From Hanleya hanleyi (Eukaryota; Mollusca; Polyplacophora; Lepidopleurida; Hanleyidae), in assembly GCA_036873755.1 (NCBI GenBank), contig JAVTVY010020397.1, positions 1-64,000 of the forward strand: a DNA stretch of 64,000 nt. The letters run 5' to 3'. The position numbers and the translations under genes are program-made. Below, piece by piece: positions 20,491 to 30,388 of this stretch (positions are counted from its first letter, which is position 1; each line of letters begins with the position of its first letter). Below the pieces are notes generated by a model that saw only the letters and a list, made by a program, of their open reading frames with translations, was not told the DNA's origin and made no database searches.

Positions 20491-20652
20491 CGGGCTAAAG
20501 AAGCAGGCAGCGTCTTGATCGCCAAAGCCCTTAAAAGACAACCACGGACACACCGAAGAGTCATTCGACGTCCAACACACCGACGACGCACACCCCGGAG
20601 GAATAAGACCAAGAAGAAGAAGAAGAGTAGTAGGAGAGACATCTTCGCATAA
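20491..20652 (+). pseudogene. Mu/pX-like basic protein, C-terminal fragment
   Basis: Fifty-three codons encode AKEAGSVLIAKALKRQ followed by an arginine/lysine-rich tail ending SSRRDIFA. It matches the fragment at 15741-15971 but lacks the N-terminal part (VRSGLHMAG) because of the deletion that joins it out of frame to the penton fragment. The stop and the capsid start share a base (TAATG at 20650-20654), as in the other copy. Confidence 0.6.
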
Positions 20653-21959
20653 TGGCATTCATTCACTCCGAGTCGTGTCCGTCTACCAACAGTGAATTGG
20701 ATTTGTGGACTATTCCACCCACCCAGACCAGTGTAGCCGAAGGACGTTGGGTAGAACATCGACTCCTGGCTAGCCTGCCGGGGGCGGGACCTGTGGAATT
20801 TACCATTGAAAAAAAAGATACGGCCTACCTGGATTTAGCCCACACCTACTTGTACGTGAAAGCCAAAATAGTGGACGCAGCCGGGGCCGACCTAGCGGAT
20901 GATGCGGTAGTAGGCCCGGTGAATCTTTGGCTGCACTCCTTGTTCCAACAGGTGGATATGAGTATGAGCGATAGACTCATCAGTACGTCCACCAATACGT
21001 ACCCGTACCGAGCCTGCATGGAGACGCTGCTGTCGTACGGCAATGATGCCAAAAAAACACACTTGCAAGCCTCGCTGTACTACAAGGATACACCCGGATC
21101 CATGAATAGCGTGCTCGCTGCCAATAATGGATTCACCGCGCGCAAAAACCTAGCAGCCGCTAGCAAGTCCATCGATATGATGGGACGACTGCACGCCGAT
21201 CTGTTCCTGCAAGACCGCTACATGATGAACGGTGTATCCATCAAGATCAAGTTGATCCGTTCCACCCCTGCGTTCGCCTTGATGGCCGCTGGAGAGGACC
21301 CCAATTACAAGATCGTCCTAGAAGATGCAGCCCTGTTTGTGCATACGGTGGATTTGCAACAGGGAGTGTTGGTGAGTCACATGGAAGCCTTATCGAAAAA
21401 ACCAGCCCTGTACCCCATCCGACGCGTACAGACCAAGGTGTTCTCTGTGCCAACAGGTACGATGATGGCCAATCGTGAAAATTTATTTCTAGGGGATCTC
21501 CCTAAACGTGTTACCATAGCGTGTGTCACCAACACCGCTTTCAATGGAGCGTGGGATGAGAATCCGTTCGCCTTTCAACATTTCAACCTGAACTTTTTGG
21601 CACTGCACGTGGCTGGCCATCAAATTCCAGCCCGTCCATTACAACTGGATTTTGGTAACCAAAACTATGTGCGGAGCTACCTGAACCTGTTTACAGCCAC
21701 AGGACAAAACAACCAGGACGAAGGAAATGCCATCACTCGACGAGACTTTTACCGCGGGTACACGTTGTTCGCCTTCGACCTCACCCCTACCTTGGAACAC
21801 GATCATCAACTGGCCTTGCTCAAGAAAGGAAACCTACGGTTGGAACTGCGTTTTGCCGTCGGTCTAGCCCAGACCATTAACGTGATTTGCTACGCCGAGT
21901 TTGATAACGTCATCAGCGTGGATCAGCAAAGAAACGTGCTGTGTGACTACGCCAACTAG
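20652..21959 (+). CDS. Polinton major capsid protein (hexon-like, double jelly-roll)
   Basis: This 435-residue frame is open from ATG to TAG. It starts MAFIHSESCPSTNSELDLW and has the segments PPTQTSVAEGRWVEH, GPVEFTIE and YLDLAHTYLYVKAKI that I recognise from Polinton major capsid proteins, commonly annotated as F54H12.2-like. The family forms the icosahedral shell with a double jelly-roll fold. It is the only undamaged gene of the element. The start is supported by the conserved TAATG overlap with the mu-like gene, and the stop lies four bases before the protease ATG, so the capsid genes are packed as if on one transcript. It may have stayed open by chance or recent insertion; expression is unknown. 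Confidence 0.92.
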   Translation: MAFIHSESCPSTNSELDLWTIPPTQTSVAEGRWVEHRLLASLPGAGPVEFTIEKKDTAYLDLAHTYLYVKAKIVDAAGADLADDAVVGPVNLWLHSLFQQVDMSMSDRLISTSTNTYPYRACMETLLSYGNDAKKTHLQASLYYKDTPGSMNSVLAANNGFTARKNLAAASKSIDMMGRLHADLFLQDRYMMNGVSIKIKLIRSTPAFALMAAGEDPNYKIVLEDAALFVHTVDLQQGVLVSHMEALSKKPALYPIRRVQTKVFSVPTGTMMANRENLFLGDLPKRVTIACVTNTAFNGAWDENPFAFQHFNLNFLALHVAGHQIPARPLQLDFGNQNYVRSYLNLFTATGQNNQDEGNAITRRDFYRGYTLFAFDLTPTLEHDHQLALLKKGNLRLELRFAVGLAQTINVICYAEFDNVISVDQQRNVLCDYAN

Positions 21960-21963
21960 AGTC

Positions 21964-22429
21964 ATGGATACAGAACAGCTGATGGCCATACTCCAGCGAG
22001 ATCCTAAGGTCCCCTTTCGAGGTGTGTTTCCACGCAATGTGTTTCCCACCCACTCCACTACCCCAGCAGCCTACATCCTGAATACAGACCCGGGGTCTCG
22101 ACCCGGTGAACATTGGGTAGCTGTGTACGTGGACACCCTAGGCCAAGGCGAATACATTGATTCCTACGGACTTGCATGATTTGATGAAATTCATGGACGT
22201 ATCTACTACAGTGTGGCGTTGGAATACTCAAAGATTACAAGGACCCTTGAGTAGTGTGTGCGGACAGTACTGTGTGTTTTATCTCACTCACCGGAGTAGA
22301 GGACATTCTATGCCAACCATCGTACACATGTTTGATGATTATTGTCAAGCCGAAGACCGTGATGTCCTCGTCTATGACTGGACGGCCTCTCGTTTTAATG
22401 TGCATGCTCCATTTCTCTGGTTAACTTAA
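21964..22429 (+). pseudogene. Adenain-like cysteine protease, frameshifted
   Basis: The ATG at 21964 opens MDTEQLMAILQRDP. The frame contains the catalytic His in GEHWVAVYVD and the acidic residue in EYIDSYG, then ends at a TGA near 22177. The adjacent frame carries the rest: LHDLMKFMD, the Gln and nucleophile segment QGPLSSVCGQYCVFYL, and the C-terminus ending FLWLT at 22429. A one-base loss near 22160-22175 explains the break. The family (peptidase C5, as in adenovirus) matures capsid proteins in Polintons and related viruses. All three catalytic positions are still readable, so the lesion may be young. Confidence 0.88.
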
Positions 22430-22516
22430 ATTCAATGCACTGCGCGCAGGCCACTTGTTTTTTATTATTATCACGTTATTGTTATGACGTTGTTGTTCTG
22501 ACGTTCATTGATGTTG

Positions 22517-22522
22517 AATAAA
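22517..22522 (+). terminator. AATAAA poly(A) signal of the capsid block
   Basis: AATAAA lies 88 bases after the protease stop codon, in the gap between the converging gene blocks. Confidence 0.55.
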
Positions 22523-22550
22523 ATTCATGAAAAAACACAAAAATGATGGG

Positions 22551-22574
22551 TTTTTTTTTTTTTTTTTTTTTATT
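22551..22574 (-). terminator. Poly(A) signal and A tract downstream of polymerase B
   Basis: On the minus strand AATAAA (22574-22569) is followed by a run of about 18 As. It is the first such signal after the polymerase and tRNA on that strand. An A tract could also mean an ancient retroposed segment. Confidence 0.4.
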
Positions 22575-22645
22575 TAAGTCAACAAGAAGGGTTACACTAT
22601 GTACAATAGAATACAGGGTACAATAGAATAGTATGGTTAAGGTAC

Positions 22646-22652
22646 AAAAAAA
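22646..22652 (-). terminator. Pol III terminator of tRNA-Leu
   Basis: Seven Ts on the minus strand just after the tRNA 3' end, the standard Pol III stop. Confidence 0.8.
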
Positions 22653-22655
22653 TTC

Positions 22656-22740
22656 TGTCAGGAGTAGGATTCGAACCTACGCCAGCTCTTCGCCGACCAG
22701 CACTTAATACCGGCGCCTTAGACCACTCGGCCATCCTGAC
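22656..22740 (-). tRNA. tRNA-Leu, anticodon UAA
   Basis: Read on the minus strand the 85-nt gene folds as a class II tRNA. The acceptor stem GTCAGGA pairs fully with TCCTGAC, the D arm is GCC/GGC, and the T stem GTAGG pairs with CCTAC around TTCGAAT. The anticodon stem is CCGGT/GCTGG with loop ATTAAGT, giving TAA at positions 34-36. A long variable arm is present, and an unpaired A follows the acceptor stem. The A box (TGGCCGAGTGG) and B box (GGTTCGAATCC) are consensus. A T7 Pol III terminator begins three bases after the discriminator. It lies on the polymerase strand, 51 bases after that gene's stop codon, inside the Polinton. Confidence 0.93.
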
Positions 22741-22791
22741 TTTTACAGTTTTTTAACTCGTGTATCAACAGTTATAGTGTGTGTGTTCCGT

Positions 22792-25700
22792 TCACAAGTC
22801 CAAGTAAGTGGTGCTCACACCATCGGCCAGCACTTTCCGTTTCGGGTAAAAGAAAGTAAAGGCGTCTCGTTGCTGAATGTACGTCCGCATCTGGTGGTCC
22901 ACTACCCGAAATCCTCGGTTAGTGCCACTCGCACTGGCCTGGCTTTGCAGCACGTTCAAGTACAAGGCTTTGTCGATGTTGGGATCGCGCCGACTCACCC
23001 CTTTGCAGCTAAACTTATTTTCGTCTCCCCCGTAACAGTAATAGGTCTTGGAGGAGAGACCAATCATAGCATCACCACTACACTCCAGCTTGAAGAGGCC
23101 CGGCGTACGCTTATCGTACTGGTAATGGTCACGTCCAGGTAGCCACTGGTCCCGTTCCGCTTCATACTGGGTACGTAACTCCGGTTTCACCAGGGGCTCC
23201 CAATCCGTATTAGAGACGGCCATGTAGGCCTAGTCCGTATCCATCTCCATGAGTTGCCAGTCTGATGGATTAAAATACACACCCATGAAATCATAGAGAA
23301 ACTGCAGCATTCTCAGCCTGGCCACCTGGTATACCATACATCCAATCTGCAGGGGTAGGTTGTAACGGATAGTCTTCTTGGCTGAAGTGGCTTCATACGT
23401 GTCGTCATCGATGACGTCCACGGACCGAAACAGAGGAGAATTCACTTTTTTGCGGGCTTGGGCAGTAGTACAAATGTTCACGTTCACGTGCTTATCCTGG
23501 TTCGTGACTGTTTTTCCATAGTAACCATTGCCCGTCAACTTCCACGATTCACCGATGATGGCCTGACTCGGGTCTTGATCACCTTGACGACGGCCCGACG
23601 TCACGATGTCGGCATTCTCCGCAAAACAGGCGTGGGGTACGTACTGTATCACTTGGTATATTTTGGTAATTTCCAAACCGTGGTTCATGTACGACTGCAG
23701 TAAGGGAGTGCCCAGCAAGATTTTATCGGCCCACATACCGCCAATCAACATCCGTCGTGGTTGAGGCAAACACTCGTGTTGCTCCGCATAGGCCCCCATG
23801 GTGTCTCCAATATCATCCCGACCCACCAGCGTGTTCTTAAAGATGGGAGGGCACTGGGCGAAGAGGGGCTTGAGAGTGTCGGGAACATGCAAATCACATT
23901 CGACAAAGCCGTAGAGGTCCCCCGAACGCATGGCGTCGAACATCTGTGGCAGACTCAGGAGTCGCCGACGACTCAAGGGGTACTCGCGCTCTTTTAGGAA
24001 ACGCCGTAAATGGGGCAGGGCCTGGCACATCGTGTGAAATTCACACTCCCACATTTCGATCAGATGGTATCCTCTCTCTTCCACATAATCACCGTTCTCC
24101 ACCACTTCTTCCCGTAATTTTTCCGGTGTTTTTCCACGTCGTTCGTTGAAGCGTCCAGCGCTGAAATGACATCCGTGGCAGTGCCAATAGCAACCGTAAA
24201 ATTGGAATACGGTCGGTGTCCTACCCACCAGGGCAAACCCATCGACGGGGAGTCGACGATCTCCTATGCGCTTCTCTGTGGCGTTGGTTTGGTGTCGTAT
24301 ATAAATTCCCCGTCGATAGGCTTCCCAATCCAACCACTGATCAGCCAGATGCTTGTAGGGCGTGCGTTGCGGTGTAAAATGCCGACCTTCCGCCAACCAA
24401 CGTGTATAATGGCCACTGGGCATAGGTTGGGCCAGAGACCACAGGTACAAGGCATTGGCATCGAAACCGATGATCTTAGCACAGGGTTTTCCACTGGGGA
24501 GAGTAGTGACGTCCTTCTCGTGGTAACGGTGAAAAATAAGACTCGGTCCGCCCACAATGTTCTGCTTTAGACAATCATGCATGTCTGCATCTTTTTGCTG
24601 TATCAGCGAGAAGTACGTAGGACACGCTTGAAAAAGATGGCGAAGCGCCATACCCGGTAAACTCAAGCACTCCTTGAAGATATCGACGTGCATCTCACGA
24701 CGAAAGAGTTGAACCATTTTCTCGGCCGCTTCCAGGAAAGGAACCACATCTAGGTTATTATACCATATCAGGAAATCTCGCAAGGTCTGCATATGTTGAT
24801 CGTTCCATACCTGCTGTAGTTCCCGGTACGTGTCTTCGGGACATTCCACTTGCTTCAAATCATCAAAGAACGCATCCCGGGGTGGCAACTGTGTTTCCTC
24901 CAAACAGTCGAGCGTCGATATATACGTGTAAGGGAACCTCCCTTTGGTTTGTGCACAGTCATACGCCTTCACCCACTGATCATAGCTATAATTAGGAGCT
25001 AATTAGTTCCGTACATCCAGGAAATGCAGTGATGTGGCAGTGAGGGCCATATGATTATTGATCTTCTTGATGACGGACTTGATGGTATTCGCCTGGGCCA
25101 AGTAGGGGTAAAGAAATTCCTTCACCATGTTCAAGTCATATCGCCCCGAGTTGAAACCTAGCACCAGTAACTGGCCTAGATATTGTAGGAAGCGCACTTT
25201 CAATTTCTCCGCATACGGTTTCGGTAAAGGCACATCCTGCGACTGCATGGGCTGCGACTCGGGCTCCGACTCAGACTCGGACTCTTCATCGTCACTAAAC
25301 GCTACACCCGGTGTAGGAATCCGATCGTCCAGTTGGTCCAGTACGTCCTGGAACTTGGACACCAATAGTTCCGTACTGGCCGCACTGACTTCCTCTAAAT
25401 CCATCATGCGCGTGATCAACTCATGGGAATCCCCAGTGGACACGAAATACACCGGTGCAGCGTCATAGCCTGGTACGTTGCTCGAAATACTCACACTCAG
25501 AGGAATATGGCGCTGCGTCCACTGCGTTTTCGCTGAAAACATGTCCATGGGCTCCAACAGGGCCTCAAAATCGTAACACGCCCGGTAGGGAAAATAACGG
25601 TCCTGCTCCGGTATGATGAGACCCTCATCGGCCAGTTCCTGGAAAATAGTAGGCGTATTATGATACACACCACCCGGAAATACTGTTCCCAATAGACATT

Positions 25701-26345
25701 GGCCACTCTGTCACAACCCTTGGGGTCACACTCGTCCACATGCACGGCCAAACACCGAAACAGACATTTCCGGTCTTTGAAGGGCCCATGTCGCCCTCCT
25801 GTTAATGCATACAGGCCGTATCGATGAAGCAACCAAGGGGGTAGTAGTACAGGAGCACCGATAGGATGATCTCTCATTTTCGTGACGAAAAATGTGACGT
25901 TGGTCACCATTTCCACAAGCCATTGGGTATTGGGGCGTTGCAACCGGGCCCATTCCAATGGATCCAACGTAGTCAGTTGGTCGATGAGTGGCTCCAGAGA
26001 AATCGCATCCGTCACCGTGAACGGCTGGTCAAACACATAGGTATTATTGCTGGGATAATAATACCGCACCTGGTCCGTCTCCTTGTGCCGTAAAATGTAC
26101 CCGAATGTCATATTCAACTTGAACGCTGTCACCTGATCTGTGAAACTGTTCTCGGCATAGGTAGACAGATACGTGAGGTCCTGCAGTCGATAGTTATACA
26201 AGTCCAATAGACGACGGTCACGGTGAAAACAATGGCGTATGGTAGCCCAGTGACGTCGATAAATGTCACTGACACGCTCGTCTTCAGGCAAGACTTCAAC
26301 TGGAGGTGCTGCTGGGTCCCAGGGAAAATCTTCTCCACGTCTCAT
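22792..26345 (-). pseudogene. Protein-primed DNA polymerase B of element 2 (deletion, two stops)
   Basis: The gene runs from the ATG at 26345 (MRRGEDF) to a TGA at 22792. N-terminal part: DRKCLFRCLAVH. Exonuclease: YDFEALL (Exo I), GFNSGRYDLNMV (Exo II), YSYDQWVKAYD (Exo III). Palm: GFDANALYLWSLAQPMPSG (motif A), LTGNGYYGKTVTN (motif B) and MEMDTD (motif C), then the thumb (YDKRTPGLFKLE). Breaks: near 25690 a deletion of roughly 100 codons, with frame change, removes the zinc-finger segment kept in element 1; an in-frame TAA at 25003-25005 precedes Exo III; an in-frame TAG at 23230-23232 replaces the Ser of DTDS. Elsewhere the motifs are intact. It replicates the element by protein priming when functional. 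Confidence 0.92.
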
Positions 26346-26420
26346 GCTTTCTCTCCACGTCTCATACAAGCAGGCAAGCAGGCAGGCAGGCAGGCAGGCT
26401 GGTCAGGTGAATCAGGCAGG
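26345..26420 (-). promoter_or_regulatory. CTGC-rich leader of polymerase B
   Basis: On the minus strand the transcript leader would consist of repeated CTGC/CTTGC words, as in the left TIR and, with CTGG units, in element 1. A GTATGAG followed by ACGTGGAGAGAAAGC places an out-of-frame upstream ATG about 20 bases before the polymerase start. Confidence 0.5.
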
Positions 26421-26826
26421 TAGTGCAATGAATACACCCCACCCCTAAAAATCGCCTCCTTTCATACGTTTTTCTACAGTCCGCCATTTTGGTCCCACCT
26501 CCCACAGCCGCCATTTTGAACCCACCACCCACAGCCGCCATTTTGAACCCACCACCCACAGCCGCCATTTTGAACCCACCACCCACAGCCGCCATTTTGA
26601 ACCCACCACCCACAGCCGCCATTTTGAACCCACCACCCACAGCCGCCATTTTGAACCCACCACCCACAGCCGCCATTTTGAACCCACCACCCACAGCCGC
26701 CATTTTGAACCCACCACCCACAGCCGCCATTTTGAACCCACCTCCCACACTTGCACTCAATGACCCCTGTGACGTCATAGTTACATCCGGGTGAAATGGG
26801 ACTCAGATCGGGTAGACACTACTACT
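26362..26826 (-). repeat. Right terminal inverted repeat of element 2
   Basis: Inverted copy of 19248-19737. It carries ten YY1-type boxes (nine exact and one degenerate) against nine on the left, a CRE at 26770-26777, and TATGAAAG in place of the left TATAAAAG at about 26458-26466. Confidence 0.9.
26481..26740 (-). repeat. 27-bp tandem array, ten YY1-type boxes (right TIR)
   Basis: Ten CCGCCATTTTG boxes in one orientation on a 27-bp period; on the minus strand each reads CAAAATGGCGG facing the polymerase gene. One unit more than the left array shows that the two ends have not been fully homogenised since the last unit change. Confidence 0.9.
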
Positions 26827-27161
26827 AGCCTGGCCTTTCCACTCAAACATATGGAAAATTCAGCATACATTCCCCATCATTTTTTTCCAGATGAGACCGC
26901 CAGAAATAGGGTCATCCAGCCCGACACCATTACGGCAAATTTCGGAGGTGCCAATCAAACTGGCCCAGATTTTTTTCTCGATTAAAATTTGAAAAGGTGG
27001 TTTTGATATATTTTATAGACAAATATTAGAGAAACATTTTAAAATACGTCACAGACCATTTCAGGCCCAGTCAGGTATAATGGCCAATCAATGTTCGCCG
27101 GAAGTCAAGTCCTGATAATAATCTTACACCAACCCACTTCAATGGAGGTTTGTGACCTTAC
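26827..27161. mobile_element. Right part of the short AGGTCACAAACC-type TIR element
   Basis: Sequence from the Polinton target duplication to GGTTTGTGACCTTA matches 12887-13163. Host sequence resumes at CCAAGACTGTGCCTG, which in related blocks directly follows AAGGTTAA. So Polinton element 2 inserted into an older short element. Confidence 0.55.
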
Positions 27162-30157
27162 CAAGACTGTGCCTGTACCGAACTAAAGAAACCTCCCATC
27201 GCACATATCTATTCGCCGAATATTTGCTCTTCTGCTGGCATCGGCCCCTCCATAAAGTATATACAACAGTATACGGAATAAGACTCAAATTTGATATGAA
27301 TAAGTCAGTACGTTACCATAACGTAATGTGTTTATACATTATTATATCAAAATAATGATAGCAGACGCGCAGGAATATACACAACAAAAATCCTCATTCG
27401 CGAATTAGGTGACAGGGATATTTCAGTGGAAAGTTCAACGAGGAATAGCCTGGCTTGTCCAGACTGGTGACTGTGTTTAGCTTTTAGTGGTATCTCTGAA
27501 AGAGCCATAATTTAAGATAATTCGCAAGATTACAGCCAAGGGCCTTCACACTTATAACTGCGTGAATCAAATAATCTTCCAACAAAGGCAGAGGCATCGA
27601 GCTCCGTTCAATAATTGTTCTCTGCGTTGGTAATATTCCGGATAATATCGGATTTACATGATATATTGTAAGAAGTTTCAGCTCCCTAGCCAAAGTTGCT
27701 AACAAATTATTTAAAGTGAAGGGAGGAGAGGGGGGGGGGGGCAGGTCTCAAATCGCCCAGGTCACGTTGGTTAACATTTACCGGGTGATGAGAGCATTAT
27801 TAGATGTACATCAGCATGACAATCTTTGTCCGCCAATTATAATACGGATTTATATGTATACCATCAGAAACTTGTATTTAAAAGAGAAATGGAAGTGGAT
27901 TCATGAACTAAGTGAAATTACAACGTCTGGTCAGTCATTCATAATTCAGCTTTCGTCCATTAAAGAATATCCGTGTCCATAATCCGAAAACCTCTTCCAT
28001 ATTCCATATAACAGCATTAGCATCAAACTCAAAAAAGTCAATCATAGTATACATAAACATAGCCTAGTTTCCTGCAAGAGAGAAGCGGTCAACAGTTTTC
28101 AATGATGCCGGCAAGACATCATGATGTTCCAAAAATATCAAATCCCTATCCCTATCCATATGATATTCTTTGTAAAGTCGTCTTCTAAAGAATGATGTAT
28201 CTCAGTCACGCTTTGATTGTGGCTGTTCATATGAGCACCATGGAGATCTTGGGTTCATAAATGCTCACAATTTCCAGTACGCATGCTTACATTTGTACTC
28301 TTTCCCAAACAGAAGGACAGGTTTCATTCTATTCTTAATAGTTTATTGATCACTGAATTCATGACACTTGGACAGTAATCAATACTTTTGTACATACCGG
28401 AAGTTTTCCATGATTGTAGTTGAACACAAATCTCAACCGAACATGAACATCGCAAATAATCATTTCTTCAAAGAAGGACATGCGTAGTTGGATTGGAAAG
28501 GGCGAGGCGGTTGACGTCACCATTAGCGAATTTTGTATGAAGAGCGACGTGCGAGGCCAAAATGACCCATTTGGAACACCGTAATCGAACAGATATTTTG
28601 ATGACCAAGGTGCTCCAAGCGATCTTAAAAATTATTGTCCCAAATATGAATGACCAAGCTGATTCCGCGATTATTGTCCCAAATGCATATTATACTGGTG
28701 TTCCATATCCCTCCAAAGTTTGGCATATACTGGTTGATATGGTTACCTCGTAGTTGATCCTGTTGCGACATTTTGCGGCGACACGCACGATGTGAACGCG
28801 TTTAATCCTTATTAGACACACTTGCAACGCGTTTGTTCACAATTTTTATCATTTTGTCACAATTGCAACAAAACGCTTCGACACAGGCAAAGCTAATCCA
28901 TTTCGTCGTAATTGTGACAAAAATGCAAATGTGACGAAAGGCGTAGACTCTGGGTGCAGTGTTAACGTTTTTTGTCGAATTGTGAAAAAACCGGGGGAAT
29001 GTGACAAAGCGCCTTGCAACAGAGAACATGTGTTTGCACTCGAATTGCTTATTGTTTGAAAAGTTTTTCTGTGTAAATAATTCATATAACTCCCCAACAA
29101 TATCACGATAATTGCAATACTGTATAGCTTGATCGTATCACATACTGTAATGGAAGGAATCACACGAAATTTCAAGCTATGTTGAAATGGTTTGGAGGTT
29201 GATACAACGCAGAACTTATTCTGGCATGTGTGAGGTATGCTGGCCCACTTAACCCAGGGTTACATGGACTGGGTAAACACTGACGTGCAGTTTATAAGTG
29301 AACCGTCACCTTCTACTTACTTTGAATGTACTTTAGTGCTGAATATTGCTTGGGGTTACCATGGGAACGAGCGTGCAGGAATTATGGACTCGATTTAATG
29401 CGACTGGTATTTTCAGTATATAGCTGCCATAAAAAAAATATACAAACCACGCTGGCTTTCGCCACTGGATCTATTTTCACGAATTCGGTAGCACTTGTAT
29501 GTTTCGAAAGAAACCAGCTTCCATTACACCAATCGATTTGCGAATTATTTGCCCTTCGGCTGCTGTTATCGGCTCTCAGAATTTATATATAGAGCAGTAC
29601 GGAATAAGATTTAAACTGACTACGTTTAATATGAATCACCCAATATGTTGCTCTATCGTAAACGTGTTTTAATATTATGACTTAACATACTGCGTGTATC
29701 GCAAACGCGGAGGAATATTCACAAACAAATTTTCCTCATTCGCGGATTAAGTAGCAGGGATGTGTTAGTGGAAAGGTCACAGAAGAACAGCACGGGTTGT
29801 TCAGAATGGCGGCTCTGTTGAATAGTGTTTAGCTTTTTGGTGGCATCTCTGAAAAGGTCATAATTTAAGATAACTCGCAAGACTACAGCCAACGGCCTAA
29901 TTCGTACTTAGCTGGGCGAACAAATTACTCTGCAAACAAAGGCAGCGGCAACGAGCTCCGTTCGATAATTATTTTCTGTGTTGGTAATATTCGGGATAAT
30001 ATCGGTTTTACATTATCTTGTCAAGCAAATCTGACGTTAATGATTTCACCATGCGATCTGGTAAACAGACCGCTGTTCACATGACCGTGAGTAGCAGTTA
30101 TTGTTATCACAGATCGAACACATTGTCAACAGTTAGCCTCTTACAGACAGGCTCTTG
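27162..30157. other. Duplicated non-coding block upstream of esterase exon copy 1
   Basis: No gene seen. The block from about 28060 matches 60920-63100 closely and 9560-10430 more loosely. A short G tract lies at 27731-27741. GTCAAG with TGACGTTAATGATTTCAC just before the exon recurs upstream of the other esterase exon copies. Confidence 0.55.
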
Positions 30158-30388
30158 ATGGGATACGCATCGATGTCATTCGCTCAGTTCGTCACTCTAG
30201 CCTGGTGGCAATGCCTTTCCTTGGCGCTTGTGCAAAGACAATTGTCAAATACCACCAACATCGTCCTTCGGAACACGAGTTACGGAAAGGTGCGGGGTAT
30301 CCGAGAGGAAGTGCTTCCAGGAAGAAACGTTGACCGTTACCTGGGGATTCCCTTCGCTAAAGCCCCTACAGGGCCCCTCCGATTTGAA
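30158..30388 (+). CDS. Cholinesterase/carboxylesterase-like first coding exon, copy 1
   Basis: The 231-nt open exon encodes a signal peptide (MGYASMSFAQFVTLAWWQCL with a hydrophobic core) and the N-terminal strand of an alpha/beta-hydrolase esterase: SYGKVRGIREE, then RYLGIPFAKAPTGPLRFE, the start motif of the carboxylesterase family. It ends exactly at GAA followed by GTAAGT, a consensus splice donor, in phase 0. No downstream esterase exon (oxyanion-hole or GESAGG-type active-site sequence) was found in the window. It could be the first exon of a gene whose other exons lie elsewhere, or a stranded duplicate. Confidence 0.75.

Larger units (their letters stand above)
19248..26826 (+). mobile_element. 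Polinton/Maverick element 2, complete 7.6-kb compact copy
   Basis: The element begins AGTAGTAG and ends CTACTACT. The outer 90 bases of the two terminal inverted repeats differ at only one visible position. The flanks are AACCTG (19242-19247) and AGCCTG (26827-26832), a 6-bp target duplication with one mismatch; 6 bp is the Polinton standard. Left block on plus: basic coiled-coil protein, penton fragment, mu-like fragment, capsid, protease. Right block on minus: polymerase B and tRNA-Leu. There is no integrase, no packaging ATPase and no full penton, so it is a deletion derivative, much shorter than the usual 15-20 kb. Confidence 0.9.

Noticed and set aside
22656..22740. The Polinton tRNA as a suppressor for the TAA or TAG stops in the polymerase
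   Set aside because: The anticodon UAA pairs with the leucine codon UUA. Reading UAA or UAG would need UUA or CUA anticodons.
23458..24570. Plus-strand frames opposite polymerase B
   Set aside because: Antisense shadows; the minus strand carries all polymerase motifs.
19280..26794. Repeat proteins encoded by the 27-bp TIR arrays on either strand
   Set aside because: Frames follow the repeat on both strands and in both TIRs, and the position is that of a promoter array. At most one strand could serve as a leader ORF.
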